DNA of 55,902 nt, taken from NCBI GenBank assembly GCA_905235225.1, contig CAJOKE010000006.1:1-55902 (forward strand), given 5' to 3'. Position 1 is the stretch's first letter. Each line of letters begins with the position of its first letter. Under the pieces are notes generated by a model. That model did not search any database. It saw only the letters and a program-made list of their open reading frames with translations, and was not told the DNA's origin. Shown here piece by piece: positions 1 through 8,830 of this stretch. The position numbers were made by a program, and so were the translations under genes. This DNA is from Paludibacteraceae bacterium. Its GTDB lineage: Bacteria > Bacteroidota > Bacteroidia > Bacteroidales > Paludibacteraceae.

Positions 1-451
1 GTAACCACGCAAGGCGTAACAGCTAAAAACGGAAGGGGAGCGTAACGGCTCCCCTTTGCTGTATGTCCAAATTAAATTTGGACGTAATTGACGAAGAAAG
101 AAAACACACCGCATGGGCTACACCCGCATTGAGCGCGTCACGGGCGGGGCGTCATCTTTCTATCCGCCAAACTTGGCGGATGCATAGAGAAAATGACGGA
201 CGGGACGCGGGAATAAACGGCACAAACGTGGAGAGAGTACCGGCGATGGACTAAACCGCCTATGTCCGAGCCCGCCAACTACAAAAGGAGAAAACAAGAA
301 GAAGAAAGAACGGAAAAAGAAAAAGAAGAACGGAAAAAGAAATAATCGTTTGAGCAAAGCGAAATAAGACGAACGGAAAAAGAAATAAGAAAACGAGCCC
401 CTAAAGGCTCGCTCTCATTGATATACGCGCACACGCGCGGTCATTAAATAA

Positions 452-586
452 TTACCAAGCTGTACCCAGCATTCTCAGGTAAGACTTGTATCGCCACTGA
501 GCGTTCTCCTGGGCGGCGGCGAAGAGTTCGTCCGCCTCTTTCGGGAACTGTTTTTCGCGGGCAAATTCCTCGTATATGTACCTAAA
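452..586 (-). pseudogene. C-terminal remnant of an unrecognised protein
   Basis: The minus strand has a 44-codon frame ending in a normal TAA, with no start codon and a TAG immediately upstream. Its composition is that of a real soluble protein: an alternating charged segment (REKQFPKEADELFAAAQ) followed by an aromatic-rich end, QWRYKSYLRMLGTAW. I do not recognise the family. The abrupt stop upstream and the noncoding surroundings suggest a broken gene tail. Confidence 0.3.
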
Positions 587-691
587 CTACGTTCAGGTAG
601 TAAATTCTCGGAACAGCTCCGCTCTCCCCACAAATTAAAATTTGCGGGACCCCAATGAGGAAATCCGCCATGCATAGGCGGATGCAGAGAA

Positions 692-717
692 GGAGCGGCA
701 AAATGCCGCTCCTTTTT
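692..717 (+). terminator. Terminator-like hairpin
   Basis: A perfect 9-bp stem (GGAGCGGCA with TGCCGCTCC) and a 3-nt loop are followed by TTTTT. This is a classical intrinsic terminator on the plus strand, but no plus-strand gene is seen before it. Confidence 0.5.
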
Positions 718-962
718 CCGATAGATCGAGAGATCGAAGGAAAAGACGAACCGGCATCAAATGCCGGACTAATTGACGGAGAAAAAACGCGCTAATAAAA
801 TCCGGGAGGGTGGGAAGACCCTCTTAGGCGGAGGCCACTTCTCCCGTTCCGTCGGGAGAACGCTCCGGGGCGGGACGCAAGGCGGGCAACAAGCACGCGG
901 CAATATAAAATAAGGAACGCGCATACACGCGTTCCTTAAAATATGGGCCCGAAACTTTGGCA

Positions 963-1046
963 TTAGCCACCAAAATTATCGAACCTGATGTCAGCATCAT
1001 CGACTCCTAACGAATGCAAGAGGTCGAGGACGGTCTTCGCCATCAT
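963..1046 (-). CDS. Possible 27-residue ORF or protein tail
   Basis: A minus-strand frame starts with two consecutive ATG codons and ends in TAA. It encodes a short acidic peptide with the core VLDLLHSLGVDDADIRFDN. The composition looks protein-like (amphipathic helix, then an acidic stretch), but no family is recognised. The frame is closed by a TAG about 20 nt upstream. It could be the end of a broken gene rather than a genuine small protein. Confidence 0.2.
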   Translation of the reverse strand: MMAKTVLDLLHSLGVDDADIRFDNFGG

Positions 1047-1279
1047 AGGAGGACTGCGGCGCTTGCGCTAAGGCTCAGTACGATTCGCGACCACGTCGCT
1101 CATATGAACTTTCGCCTTACGCTACGCTTTCCCCACTGGGTACACTACGTTAGCGTCCGTCGGGAACCCCGTTTAAAAGGCAACCTCTGCGCTCTCTCCC
1201 ATGAGAAGACCCTCAACGGTCTGCTCCATCGAACGTAAACAACAGGAATCAATCGACACTTACGGGAGCATAAGGTAAA

Positions 1280-1366
1280 ATCGAGTAGGAGAAAGTGAGT
1301 TTCAATGAGGGGCTCACTTTCGTCCTCTCACACCACCGTACATGCGGTTCCGCATACGGCGGTTCT
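1280..1366 (-). ncRNA. Group II intron 3' end, domains V and VI
   Basis: Read on the minus strand directly after the maturase stop, the sequence forms the compact domain V hairpin: GAACCGCCGTATGCGG, a short loop, then CCGCATGTACGGTGGT. A second hairpin follows (GAAAGTGAG... CTCACTTTC), corresponding to domain VI. The element ends in the string CTACTCGAT, a typical end for bacterial introns of this class, which places the 3' splice boundary near position 1280. The match to domain V is direct. That the RNA no longer splices is inferred, because the 5' part of the intron is absent. Confidence 0.75.
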
Positions 1367-1672
1367 TCAGTTACGATAACAAACGTAATAATCCATCATA
1401 CAACGATAACCTGCACGGTATAAGTTTCTATTGCTCATCGCTTGGCTCGTTACCCACATCTTAGAAGCGTGCCAATAACCTTTCATCCAGCCTTGTTTCC
1501 ACGCTTGCCAAGCAGGCACACCGCACTTGATAAGATTGGCAATACGAGTGCGAGGGGGCTTCCAACTCTTCCATATACACATACGAATACGACGACGCAA
1601 CCATGCATCTATGGTTACAAGGGTTGTCTTCATCCTCGCCAACTTGTAATACTCTGCAACTCCGAGAGTGTG
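1367..1672 (-). pseudogene. Group II intron maturase, C-terminal fragment
   Basis: Only the last ~102 codons of a group II intron-encoded reverse transcriptase/maturase remain. The frame opens after a TGA near 1675 and at once shows the family pattern G-VAEYYKLARMKTTL, then WLRRRIRMCIWKSWKPPRTR, then the GYW and RNLYRAGYR segments of the maturase (X) domain. The whole reverse-transcriptase domain with its YADD motif is missing, as is the intron 5' end. The fragment sits correctly in front of domains V/VI, so the 3' third of an intron is intact while the rest is lost. A family B 11-nt repeat begins only 12 bp beyond the break. Confidence 0.85.
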
Positions 1673-1683
1673 TCAAAAACCGA

Positions 1684-1729
1684 ATTGTGACATACTGAAT
1701 GCGAACGTAATGCGAACGAGATGCGAACG
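1684..1729 (+). repeat. Family B 11-nt periodic repeat, copy 1
   Basis: A conserved leader, ATTGTGACATACTGAAT, is followed by three tandem units that begin GCGAACG at 1701, 1712 and 1723, exactly 11 nt apart. The second and third units differ from the first only in two or three bases after GCGAACG. The same 46-bp design recurs at 29219-29264 (minus) and 48194-48239 (plus). It is followed by an AT-rich palindrome near 1740 and a terminator hairpin at 1767-1796. No function is known to me. Confidence 0.85.
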
Positions 1730-1766
1730 TGAGTAATTATAAAACTTTTATAAAGTTTAGTCTTCA

Positions 1767-1796
1767 AAAAAGTGCGGGCAACTGCACTTTTTTTTG
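1767..1796 (+). terminator. Intrinsic terminator
   Basis: The stem AAAAGTGC / GCACTTTT with an 8-nt loop is followed by a T run. It lies 40 bp after the family B array and just before the promoter of the HhH gene, so it insulates that gene from anything transcribed through the array. Confidence 0.65.
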
Positions 1797-1824
1797 TACA
1801 TATACAATTTTTGCAGTACCTTTG
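1793..1824 (+). promoter_or_regulatory. Bacteroidota promoter of the HhH gene
   Basis: TTTG at 1793-1796 and TACCTTTG at 1817-1824, 20 bp apart, match the phylum's -33/-7 promoter. The start codon lies about 80 bp downstream. Confidence 0.65.
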
Positions 1825-1905
1825 TAGCGTGAAAGGTATGAATTACTACTAACCATCCACATGAAACAGTATTGTCTATCTAAAGTTTGCAAATACCGGT
1901 GACGC

Positions 1906-2805
1906 ATGAGAAATGTATCCGAAGATCATACCACTCGCAACCAGATAATCGGTGGGATTATATTACTGGTCATTCTTATCGGTACACATTTGATTATCGG
2001 CTACCTTTCCAGCCGAACTCCGGCAGAAGAGCAGGCACTACCCCTTTCCGTGACCGAAAATGCGGAAGACCGGCATACGCCAATCCCCTTTGACCCGAAC
2101 AAGTCGGATAGTCTGACATTATTATACAACGGGCTAAAGCCGTGGCAAATAAAGAATCTGATGAAGTACCGCGCAGCGGGCGGACGATTCCGTAAAGCCA
2201 ATGACTTCCGCCGCCTATACGGGCTGACCGACAGCGCGTTCCGGGTATTGGAACCATACATACGTATTGACAGTTCAGAATGGGTCAGACGACGTGACAG
2301 TTTGACTATACTCCGACGCGAAAGAGACAGTTTGCGGCATTTGGCAGACAGTATCCGCCGAGACTCTCTTTACAAGAAAGGATACCGTCATCCCAAGCGG
2401 GACACGCTGATAGAACTGAATTCGGCAGATACAAACGCGCTACAATACATTCGGGGTATAGGGGCATATACTTCGCTGCAAATCATTGACTATCGCCAAA
2501 AGTTAGGGGGCTATTATACTACAGAACAAATCCGGGAAATCAAATCACTACGCGGGGTCAATCTTGACTCGGTGCTACCTCACTTGACCGTTAATACCGA
2601 TTCAATACACCCGCTTCGAGTTAATTATTGTTCTGTTGAACGATTGCAACGCCACCCGTATATCTCATTCACACAAGCCAAAGCCATCTACACGTTACGA
2701 CGAAACAAATTGAAACTGAAAAATATAAATGACTTGAGAACGTTGGAAGGGTTTAACGACTCTATTCTGCTTCGGTTGACCCCATATCTTTCCTTCGAAC
2801 CATAA
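1906..2805 (+). CDS. Membrane-anchored helix-hairpin-helix (ComEA-like) protein
   Basis: The 299-residue protein has one N-terminal transmembrane helix (about 14-33) and a periplasmic part built from three helix-hairpin-helix (HhH) repeats, at roughly 60-122, 167-230 and 234-297. The middle repeat is the clearest: IELNSADTNALQYIRGIG, the ComEA/SLBB-type DNA-binding hairpin. Repeats 1 and 2 are joined by an arginine-rich linker with recurring DSL steps. HhH proteins of this type bind double-stranded DNA without sequence specificity, and a membrane-tethered form suggests DNA capture at the envelope, though competence in this organism is not shown. The ATG at 1906 is used because an in-frame TM helix follows directly. 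The 3' end overlaps the convergent flippase-like gene by 44 bp. Confidence 0.8.
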   Translation: MRNVSEDHTTRNQIIGGIILLVILIGTHLIIGYLSSRTPAEEQALPLSVTENAEDRHTPIPFDPNKSDSLTLLYNGLKPWQIKNLMKYRAAGGRFRKANDFRRLYGLTDSAFRVLEPYIRIDSSEWVRRRDSLTILRRERDSLRHLADSIRRDSLYKKGYRHPKRDTLIELNSADTNALQYIRGIGAYTSLQIIDYRQKLGGYYTTEQIREIKSLRGVNLDSVLPHLTVNTDSIHPLRVNYCSVERLQRHPYISFTQAKAIYTLRRNKLKLKNINDLRTLEGFNDSILLRLTPYLSFEP

Positions 2806-3505
2806 AGAATGAGAGGAATAAAGGAAACACTGTATTAATACACCATACTAAGGTGACAGCCACTGCAATGGCAGGAATATTATCAGTGAAACGTGAGAAA
2901 ATAAGAACCGCCCACCCGCCTTTTAACGCCACATCCGCCGCAGGAAGGGATGGCATTATGGTGATACAAAAATAATATGAGACGATTGCCACAAAAGCCT
3001 CAAGGGGTGACAACTCTATACCGCAGAATGACAGAATCAGCCATAATTGGAGCATCCATACGGCATAACGGGAAAGGTGCAATAACAATACCTGTAACCA
3101 CTTACGCCAATCTTTGATCCAATCACGCCATGTGCCGATAAAAGATTGCCACTGCTCAAAGGAATAGCCCATCCGCAGCAAACGCCCAGGGTATTCACCT
3201 ATACGATAAGGAGTAACAAAGGCGGCGACGTGACCATAGATAACCTGCCAAAAGGCATCCCGCAACGAAACAGGCACCAATCCAACCAACATCATTTGCC
3301 ACTTACGGGACTCAATCAATAATTGGCAGGGAAGAAGAATTACCGCAAAAAGCAACGACAGACATTGTGTGCCATTGGCAGACAAAAAGGATTGCCAAAA
3401 CGCATCATAGTTGTCATAATTACGCAACTTCTCAATAAAATATACCAACGCGGCGCAGGTACATACCCACCCGACTATTACCACTATTTTGTTTCTCATT
3501 CGCAT
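2762..3505 (-). CDS. Flippase-like (lysylphosphatidylglycerol synthase TM region) protein
   Basis: A polytopic inner-membrane protein of about 247 residues with six or more hydrophobic segments. The core GHVAAFVTPYRIGEYPGRLLRM resembles the conserved loop of the UPF0104/flippase-like family, the membrane half of lysylphosphatidylglycerol synthases, where the domain moves lipids between leaflets. No aminoacyl-transferase domain is attached, so only a lipid-transport role can be inferred. The frame can be extended to a GTG at 3544, but a -7 promoter (complement of 3516-3523) lies inside that extension, so I prefer the ATG at 3505 (or 3499). It is transcribed away from the HhH/beta-barrel gene and converges on the other HhH gene. 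Confidence 0.7.
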   Translation of the reverse strand: MRMRNKIVVIVGWVCTCAALVYFIEKLRNYDNYDAFWQSFLSANGTQCLSLLFAVILLPCQLLIESRKWQMMLVGLVPVSLRDAFWQVIYGHVAAFVTPYRIGEYPGRLLRMGYSFEQWQSFIGTWRDWIKDWRKWLQVLLLHLSRYAVWMLQLWLILSFCGIELSPLEAFVAIVSYYFCITIMPSLPAADVALKGGWAVLIFSRFTDNIPAIAVAVTLVWCINTVFPLFLSFFMVRRKDMGSTEAE

Positions 3506-3515
3506 AAAAGTGCTG

Positions 3516-3523
3516 CAAAGGTA
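3516..3523 (-). promoter_or_regulatory. -7 element of the flippase-like gene
   Basis: The minus strand reads TACCTTTGCAG here, 11 bp before the ATG at 3505. This argues against the upstream GTG start. Confidence 0.6.
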
Positions 3524-3538
3524 TAAAAAAAAAAGGAT

Positions 3539-5425
3539 ATGCACAAGATATTTGCTTCCATAGTATTTATTTTGTTGATTTCAACGGTACTGAACGCCGG
3601 ACAAACAGTTGTAACAGGCAGCATAGATGATATTATTGAAGATATATACCGGCAACTGCTGGAAGATGGCGAAACCGACTATGAAGAACTGCAAGAGGAA
3701 CTGATGGAATTTACGGTGAACCCCATCAATCTGAACCAAACAACCGAGGAAGAACTGAAACAATTGCGGTTTCTATCCATGGCACAGATAGATGCCATTC
3801 TTCTATATGCCTACAAACATCCGTTTGAGAGTGTGGATGAATTGAATCTGATAGCAGGGTTGCAGCCCTATGACATTCGCAATTTGAGGCCGTTTGTAAC
3901 GGTGAAACTGATAAAAAACAACAACCGTATCCCGGCAGCGGAGGTGTTCCGGCATGCAAAACATGAATTAACAGGGCGAATGGACATCCGTCAAATAGAA
4001 GATTTTGAGAAGGATCCTGTCTTTACGCAATTCAAATACAAGTTCAATTATGCCAATCGGGTACAGTTCGGATTTGCACTGCGTCGTGAACCGGGTACGG
4101 GCGCAAAGGATTTGCGCTACGGGGCATTTATCCAGCTAAACGACATTGCCCCGCATTTGAAGACCATCGTGGCAGGCAACTACCAAGCCTCATTCGGGCA
4201 AGGATTAGTGTTGAATACAGGTTTTCATATGGGTAAGTCAGGGTATGTCTTAACCGCAGGCAATGCAATGGAGGGACTCAAGAAATCGACATCCGCGATA
4301 CGCTCCACATTACACGGCACAGGAATAACGCTGACTTTCGGTCATATCACAAAGTTAAAAACAGAAGTATCCGTACTATACGGATTATCGCGCAGCAATG
4401 ATTCCACATGGAAACACAGCATAGGAGCCAACCTGACATTCAAACACAAACAATTCAAAATAGGATTGACGGCTGTAGAAAACATCTACTCGGACAGCTT
4501 GCGCTATTACTATGAAAGTGCGGCATATAACCAGAACTATTTCCGTGGTGACAAGCAGGCGGTTATTGGCATGAACTTCCGCTATAATCACGGTTGGTTT
4601 GATGTGTTCGGCGAAGTGGCTGCCGCCCAGAACCGACAATGGGGAACAGGTGCCGAAGCCGGATGCCGTTTTACGCCAATCAGTGATATAGGTTTAATCA
4701 TACTGTACCGATACTATTCCCCCACCTTCGACAACACCTTAGGATACGCCCTTTCCGAAACCAGCCGTATCAATGATGAACACGGAGTTTATGCAGGTGC
4801 GGAAATCAAACGCCTTAAAGGGTGGCGATTTGCGGTATATGGAGATGTGTTCTATTTCAGCGGACAGAAATACGGTATCACCACAGCACCGTCATGGGGA
4901 TACGATGCCATGGCTCAAGCCGAATGGATTACTCAAAAGCAATACTCCATGTCGTGGCGGTTTCGCGCGAAACAAAAAGGGCAAAAGGATGTTTACGCCT
5001 TGCGGTATCAGTTTAACTGGCAGCACGGAGGTTGGTCTCTCCGTACCCAAGCAGATGCCAATCTTGCCAATGCCAAAAAGCCAAGTTACGGTATCAGCGT
5101 GCAGCAAAATATCCAATATCGGTTTCAACAAGTTCCTATAACCATTCAAATACGCATGCAGGGATTTGATGTCCGGAACTGGGATAACCGGATTTACAAC
5201 TATGAGAATGATGTATTGTATGCCTACTCTATTCCAGCGACTTACGGAGTAGGCGGACGATTCTATGTAAATTTCCGATGGCGGATAATACCGGCACTTT
5301 CGTTATATTTGAAAGTAAGTGAAACCGTTTACTCGAAAAATTGGAGTTTGCTGCGTTCCACATTCTCACATTCATACCCGCAAACAAGAACAGATATTCA
5401 TCTGCTTTTGCGGGCAAATATATAG
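3539..5425 (+). CDS. HhH domain plus outer-membrane beta-barrel protein
   Basis: The 628-residue protein has a signal peptide (1-20, ending LNA), then an acidic helical stretch, then an HhH region at about 60-125 (NPINLNQTTEEELKQLRFLS... ELNLIAGLQPYDIRNLRPFV). From about 140 to the end it is a repetitive amphipathic beta pattern rich in aromatic girdle residues (YGAFIQLND, WRFAVYGDVFYF, GVGGRFYVNFRWR). The last strand does not end in F but the architecture fits an outer-membrane barrel. Proteins with periplasmic HhH motifs fused to a barrel are annotated in Bacteroidota only as HhH-containing proteins. A role in DNA binding or uptake at the outer membrane is inference. It starts divergently from the flippase-like gene, and another HhH protein lies 0.7 kb upstream. 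Confidence 0.75.
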   Translation: MHKIFASIVFILLISTVLNAGQTVVTGSIDDIIEDIYRQLLEDGETDYEELQEELMEFTVNPINLNQTTEEELKQLRFLSMAQIDAILLYAYKHPFESVDELNLIAGLQPYDIRNLRPFVTVKLIKNNNRIPAAEVFRHAKHELTGRMDIRQIEDFEKDPVFTQFKYKFNYANRVQFGFALRREPGTGAKDLRYGAFIQLNDIAPHLKTIVAGNYQASFGQGLVLNTGFHMGKSGYVLTAGNAMEGLKKSTSAIRSTLHGTGITLTFGHITKLKTEVSVLYGLSRSNDSTWKHSIGANLTFKHKQFKIGLTAVENIYSDSLRYYYESAAYNQNYFRGDKQAVIGMNFRYNHGWFDVFGEVAAAQNRQWGTGAEAGCRFTPISDIGLIILYRYYSPTFDNTLGYALSETSRINDEHGVYAGAEIKRLKGWRFAVYGDVFYFSGQKYGITTAPSWGYDAMAQAEWITQKQYSMSWRFRAKQKGQKDVYALRYQFNWQHGGWSLRTQADANLANAKKPSYGISVQQNIQYRFQQVPITIQIRMQGFDVRNWDNRIYNYENDVLYAYSIPATYGVGGRFYVNFRWRIIPALSLYLKVSETVYSKNWSLLRSTFSHSYPQTRTDIHLLLRANI

Positions 5426-5465
5426 TTTTACATCGAATTTGTACGGAAAAACGCTTAAATGACAG

Positions 5466-6953
5466 TTATTTCTTACGATCCTTAACGGGGTCACAAGTGA
5501 GGTCAATCCCCAGTTTGGCAAAAGTCCGCAGATCCACATCGCGTAACATTACGGTGGAGTGCATTTGACAGCCTTTGAGTAACGGCAGCGTAGCCAATGC
5601 CTTGCGACAATTCTCGTCATGCTGTGCCAAGACGGACAAGGCAACCAGCACTTCGTCAGTATGCAGGCGTGGATTGCGTCCGTGAAGATAAGCGATTTTG
5701 GTGTGCTGGATAGGCTCCACCATATTCTGCGGCAGTAGTTTGAGGGAGTGGTCAATGCCTGCCATCTCCTTCATAACACTGAGGAGCAATGCAGCAGAGG
5801 AGCCAAGAAGCGGTCCCGATTCAGCGGTAATAATTCGACCGTCCAGCAGTTCCATCGCCGCAGCCTGAACAAACGGGCGCATATTTCCGCCGGATTGCTC
5901 TTTGCGTTCACGGGCTGCAACAACGGTCCTCCTATACGCGGTGTTGATACCGACCTGTTTCTGTAAAAGAGCCAGTTTCTGTATCTCGGAATCATTACAT
6001 GCCCCGTCTGCCATTCGGCAAAGGGCATGGAAATAGCGGCGAATAATTTCCTGTTTGCTTGCCTCACAACAACGGTCATCATCACTGATACAAAAACCGA
6101 CCATGTTCACGCCCATGTCCGTCGGCGACTTATAGGGGTTGATCCCGTAAATGGATGTAAACAGCGCATCCAGAACCGGATAAATCTCAATATCACGATT
6201 ATAATTGACAGCGGTCTTGCCATAGGCATCCAAGTGGAAGGGGTCAATCATATTCACATCCTGCAAATCGGCAGTTGCCGCTTCATATGCCACATTAAGA
6301 GGATGTTTGAGAGGCAAATTCCAAACAGGAAACGTTTCGAATTTAGCATATCCCGCCTTTTTCTTACGGACCTGTTCGTTGTATAACTGGCTGAGACAAA
6401 CCGCCATTTTGCCGCTTCCGGGTCCCGGTGCAGTGACGACAACCAAAGGTTGAGTGGTTTCGATATAATCATTTTTACCAAAGCCGTCAGGCGAAGCGAT
6501 CAATTCCACATTATGCGGATAGCCCTCAATCGTATAATGATAATAGACGGAGATTCCCTGCCGCTCAAGCCGCTGCCTGTAAGCGTCCGCCGACCGCTGT
6601 CCCGAGTACTGGGTAATCACCACAGCAGAGACCGAGAAACCACGCTGCATGAACTCTTCGCGCAAACGAAGGACATCCTCGTTGTATGTTATGCCAAAAT
6701 CCTCGCGTACTTTCTGCCGTTCAATATCCAAGGCAGAGATAGCGATGATAATCTCCATAGAATCACGCAACTGCGTCAGCATGCGCAACTTACTATCCGG
6801 CAAAAAACCCGGCAAGACCCGGAAAGCGTGCATATCATCAAACAGTTTGCCCCCTAACTCCAAATAAAGTTTATTGCCAAACTGTTTGATACGCTCCCGG
6901 ATATGTTCGGACTGAATGCGGATATATTTATCGTTGTCGAATGCAGTGTACAT
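5466..6953 (-). CDS. DUF1846 (UPF0371) family protein
   Basis: The 495-residue protein has the full length of the DUF1846/UPF0371 family. It begins MYTAFDNDKYIRIQSEHIRE, typical of the family N-terminus, and contains a glycine-rich loop APGPGSGK at 175-182 that resembles a nucleotide-binding P-loop, followed by the conserved region PLKHPLNVAYEAATADLQD. Structures of the family are known but no reaction has been established to my knowledge. It starts 3 bp after the stop of the Na/Pi cotransporter gene and is almost certainly co-transcribed with it, which loosely suggests phosphate or nucleotide metabolism. Confidence 0.85.
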   Translation of the reverse strand: MYTAFDNDKYIRIQSEHIRERIKQFGNKLYLELGGKLFDDMHAFRVLPGFLPDSKLRMLTQLRDSMEIIIAISALDIERQKVREDFGITYNEDVLRLREEFMQRGFSVSAVVITQYSGQRSADAYRQRLERQGISVYYHYTIEGYPHNVELIASPDGFGKNDYIETTQPLVVVTAPGPGSGKMAVCLSQLYNEQVRKKKAGYAKFETFPVWNLPLKHPLNVAYEAATADLQDVNMIDPFHLDAYGKTAVNYNRDIEIYPVLDALFTSIYGINPYKSPTDMGVNMVGFCISDDDRCCEASKQEIIRRYFHALCRMADGACNDSEIQKLALLQKQVGINTAYRRTVVAARERKEQSGGNMRPFVQAAAMELLDGRIITAESGPLLGSSAALLLSVMKEMAGIDHSLKLLPQNMVEPIQHTKIAYLHGRNPRLHTDEVLVALSVLAQHDENCRKALATLPLLKGCQMHSTVMLRDVDLRTFAKLGIDLTCDPVKDRKK

Positions 6954-6956
6954 GCG

Positions 6957-8648
6957 TTATTTGTCGTGTTTGTGTTCGTAGAGAGCTTCCTCAACGTTGA
7001 TAATATAGTCTCCCATCTTCTCAAGTTCGAGAATGATATCCATGTAGTTAACACCGGTGGAATAGTCATACTCCTTCTCGGTGATATGTTGCATGTTCTG
7101 GGTTTTGAGTTCATCACGGAAATTGTTAATTTCATTCTCCATGTTGGTCATTTCGAGGAAATTAACACGCTCAATAGCTTCGACCATTTTAGTTTCAGCC
7201 CCGCTGAGCAGGAACATCATCATTTCGACATTTTTGTCCTGATATTCAGTATATGGAATATGGTCGTCATGCTTATGACGGATATAACGTGAGAGGTTAT
7301 AGTTGGCATCGCCGACAGACTCCAGTTCACTGACGATACGGAGCATTTTATGCACCTCATGTTTGGATTGGTCGGAAAGCCGTCCGTCCGCCACTTGGTT
7401 GAGGTATTGCGCAATCTCATACTCCATGCGGTCACAGATGCCTTCGTATTTCTCGATGCGGGAGAATATCTTGGTGAATTGCGTCTCATCCGCTTCATGG
7501 TACAGGTCATGAATCATACCCACCATCCGCTGTGTACGAACGGCGAAGACATGTACTTCTTTCCAAGCCTGAAGGATTGAAAGCTCGGAAGTGGACATAA
7601 GTCCGCCGGATATAAAGCGCAACTGGCTGTCCGTATCTTTCTGCTCGGGTTTGGAAGGGATGATGATAGTCACCAATTTCTCCAGCAGCGGGACAAACCA
7701 TATAAGGATTATGGTGTTTGTCACGTTGAATGTCGTGTGGAAAGTAGCCAAAACAGCATTCAGTTTGTCGGGCGAGACATCAGAAGGTATTCCCGGAGTA
7801 AACTCAACTCCCCACAGGTTGCATATCCCCCCCACGAACCAGCGGAAGACAATGAGTACCCAGAACACGCCAAAGAGGTTGAAAACCAAGTGCGCCATAG
7901 CGGCACGGCGTGCCTGAACGGAAGCGGAAAGCGCGACCACGTTCGAGGTGATGGTCGTTCCTATATTCTCACCCAGGACAAGCGCGATACCCATATCGAT
8001 GGGCAGCACATGGGTTGAACAGAGTGTCATTGTGATTGCCATGATTGCCGCAGAACTCTGAACGGCAAAGGTCAAAATACCTCCGACAAGCAGATAAAGG
8101 AAGTAACTGCCATATCCCCAAGAGGATGTAGCCACAAAGAAATTGCGCACCGGAGCCATTTCATCCAAGTGCATATCGGTAGCATTGATCTTCAGGGTAG
8201 TCAGTCCCAGCAGCATGAGCGACAAGCCGATAAGGAAATCACCGAGGTTGGCGTTCTTCTTGGTATAAATAAGTGCGACGGCGAGAACGATAGTGGCATA
8301 AACGACTAAACGCAGGTCAAAGGAGCCACCGCCGAGTACCATAATCCATGCAGTGAATGTGGTACCGATATTGGCACCCATAATGACAGAGATAGCCTGT
8401 GCCAGCGAGAGGATTCCCGCCGATACGAAACTCACGGTCATCACCGTTGTAGCAGTAGAAGACTGAACCGCCGCAGTAATGAACGCGCCGGTGAGGACGC
8501 CGGAGAAGCGGTTGGTGGTCATGGTACCAAGTACGTTGCTCAGCTTGCTACCCGCCATTTTTTGCAGGCCTTCACTCATCACCTTCATTCCGTACATGAG
8601 CATCGCTACGGAACCGATGAGCGTAATGATCTGTAATAATAAGGTCAT
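6957..8648 (-). CDS. Na/Pi cotransporter family protein with PhoU-like domain
   Basis: The 563-residue protein has an N-terminal transporter half with the two inverted-repeat signature motifs of the Na/Pi-II family, QSSTATT at 62-68 and QSSAA at 197-201, and GANIGTT / GENIGTT next to them. The C-terminal ~200 residues are a cytoplasmic PhoU-like helical bundle rich in E, R and M. Such proteins import phosphate using a sodium gradient, and the PhoU part may sense phosphate status. A -7 promoter on the minus strand (8748-8755) lies 100 bp upstream. The DUF1846 gene follows directly. Confidence 0.9.
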   Translation of the reverse strand: MTLLLQIITLIGSVAMLMYGMKVMSEGLQKMAGSKLSNVLGTMTTNRFSGVLTGAFITAAVQSSTATTVMTVSFVSAGILSLAQAISVIMGANIGTTFTAWIMVLGGGSFDLRLVVYATIVLAVALIYTKKNANLGDFLIGLSLMLLGLTTLKINATDMHLDEMAPVRNFFVATSSWGYGSYFLYLLVGGILTFAVQSSAAIMAITMTLCSTHVLPIDMGIALVLGENIGTTITSNVVALSASVQARRAAMAHLVFNLFGVFWVLIVFRWFVGGICNLWGVEFTPGIPSDVSPDKLNAVLATFHTTFNVTNTIILIWFVPLLEKLVTIIIPSKPEQKDTDSQLRFISGGLMSTSELSILQAWKEVHVFAVRTQRMVGMIHDLYHEADETQFTKIFSRIEKYEGICDRMEYEIAQYLNQVADGRLSDQSKHEVHKMLRIVSELESVGDANYNLSRYIRHKHDDHIPYTEYQDKNVEMMMFLLSGAETKMVEAIERVNFLEMTNMENEINNFRDELKTQNMQHITEKEYDYSTGVNYMDIILELEKMGDYIINVEEALYEHKHDK

Positions 8649-8747
8649 ACTTTAAAATAAATATTTTACTTGCTCTTAATTCGTTCTCTATCTTCCACCG
8701 CAAACATGCAAAAATACCATCACTTCAGTTTTTTCCTTTTCAGCCCG

Positions 8748-8755
8748 CAAAAGTA
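8748..8755 (-). promoter_or_regulatory. -7 element of the Na/Pi cotransporter gene
   Basis: The minus strand reads TACTTTTGCGG, 100 bp before the start codon. Confidence 0.55.
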
Positions 8756-8830
8756 CAAAAATTTTGCGAATTACACAAATAAAAGTAAAAAAACTGATTA
8801 TAAGTGATGATTTCTGTTAACGCAAAGTAC

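Larger units (their letters stand above)
1..1279. other. Hairpin-rich, nearly gene-free left end
   Basis: No convincing complete gene is visible here. The stretch carries many short inverted repeats with small loops, for example at 35-54, 65-83, 162-181, 394-411, 663-683, 692-712, 751-767 and 912-937. The one at 692-712 is followed by a T run and looks like a real terminator. Between about 280 and 395 the top strand is almost all purine and repeats the word GAACGGAAAAAGAAA three times. Two short minus-strand coding remnants are listed separately. The open frames here have skewed composition and match nothing I know. It lies on the 3' exon side of the group II intron remnant and may be decayed mobile or phage DNA, but that is inference. 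Confidence 0.5.

Noticed and set aside
160..357. Phe-rich minus-strand ORF
   Set aside because: It is only the complement of a purine tract; composition is not protein-like.
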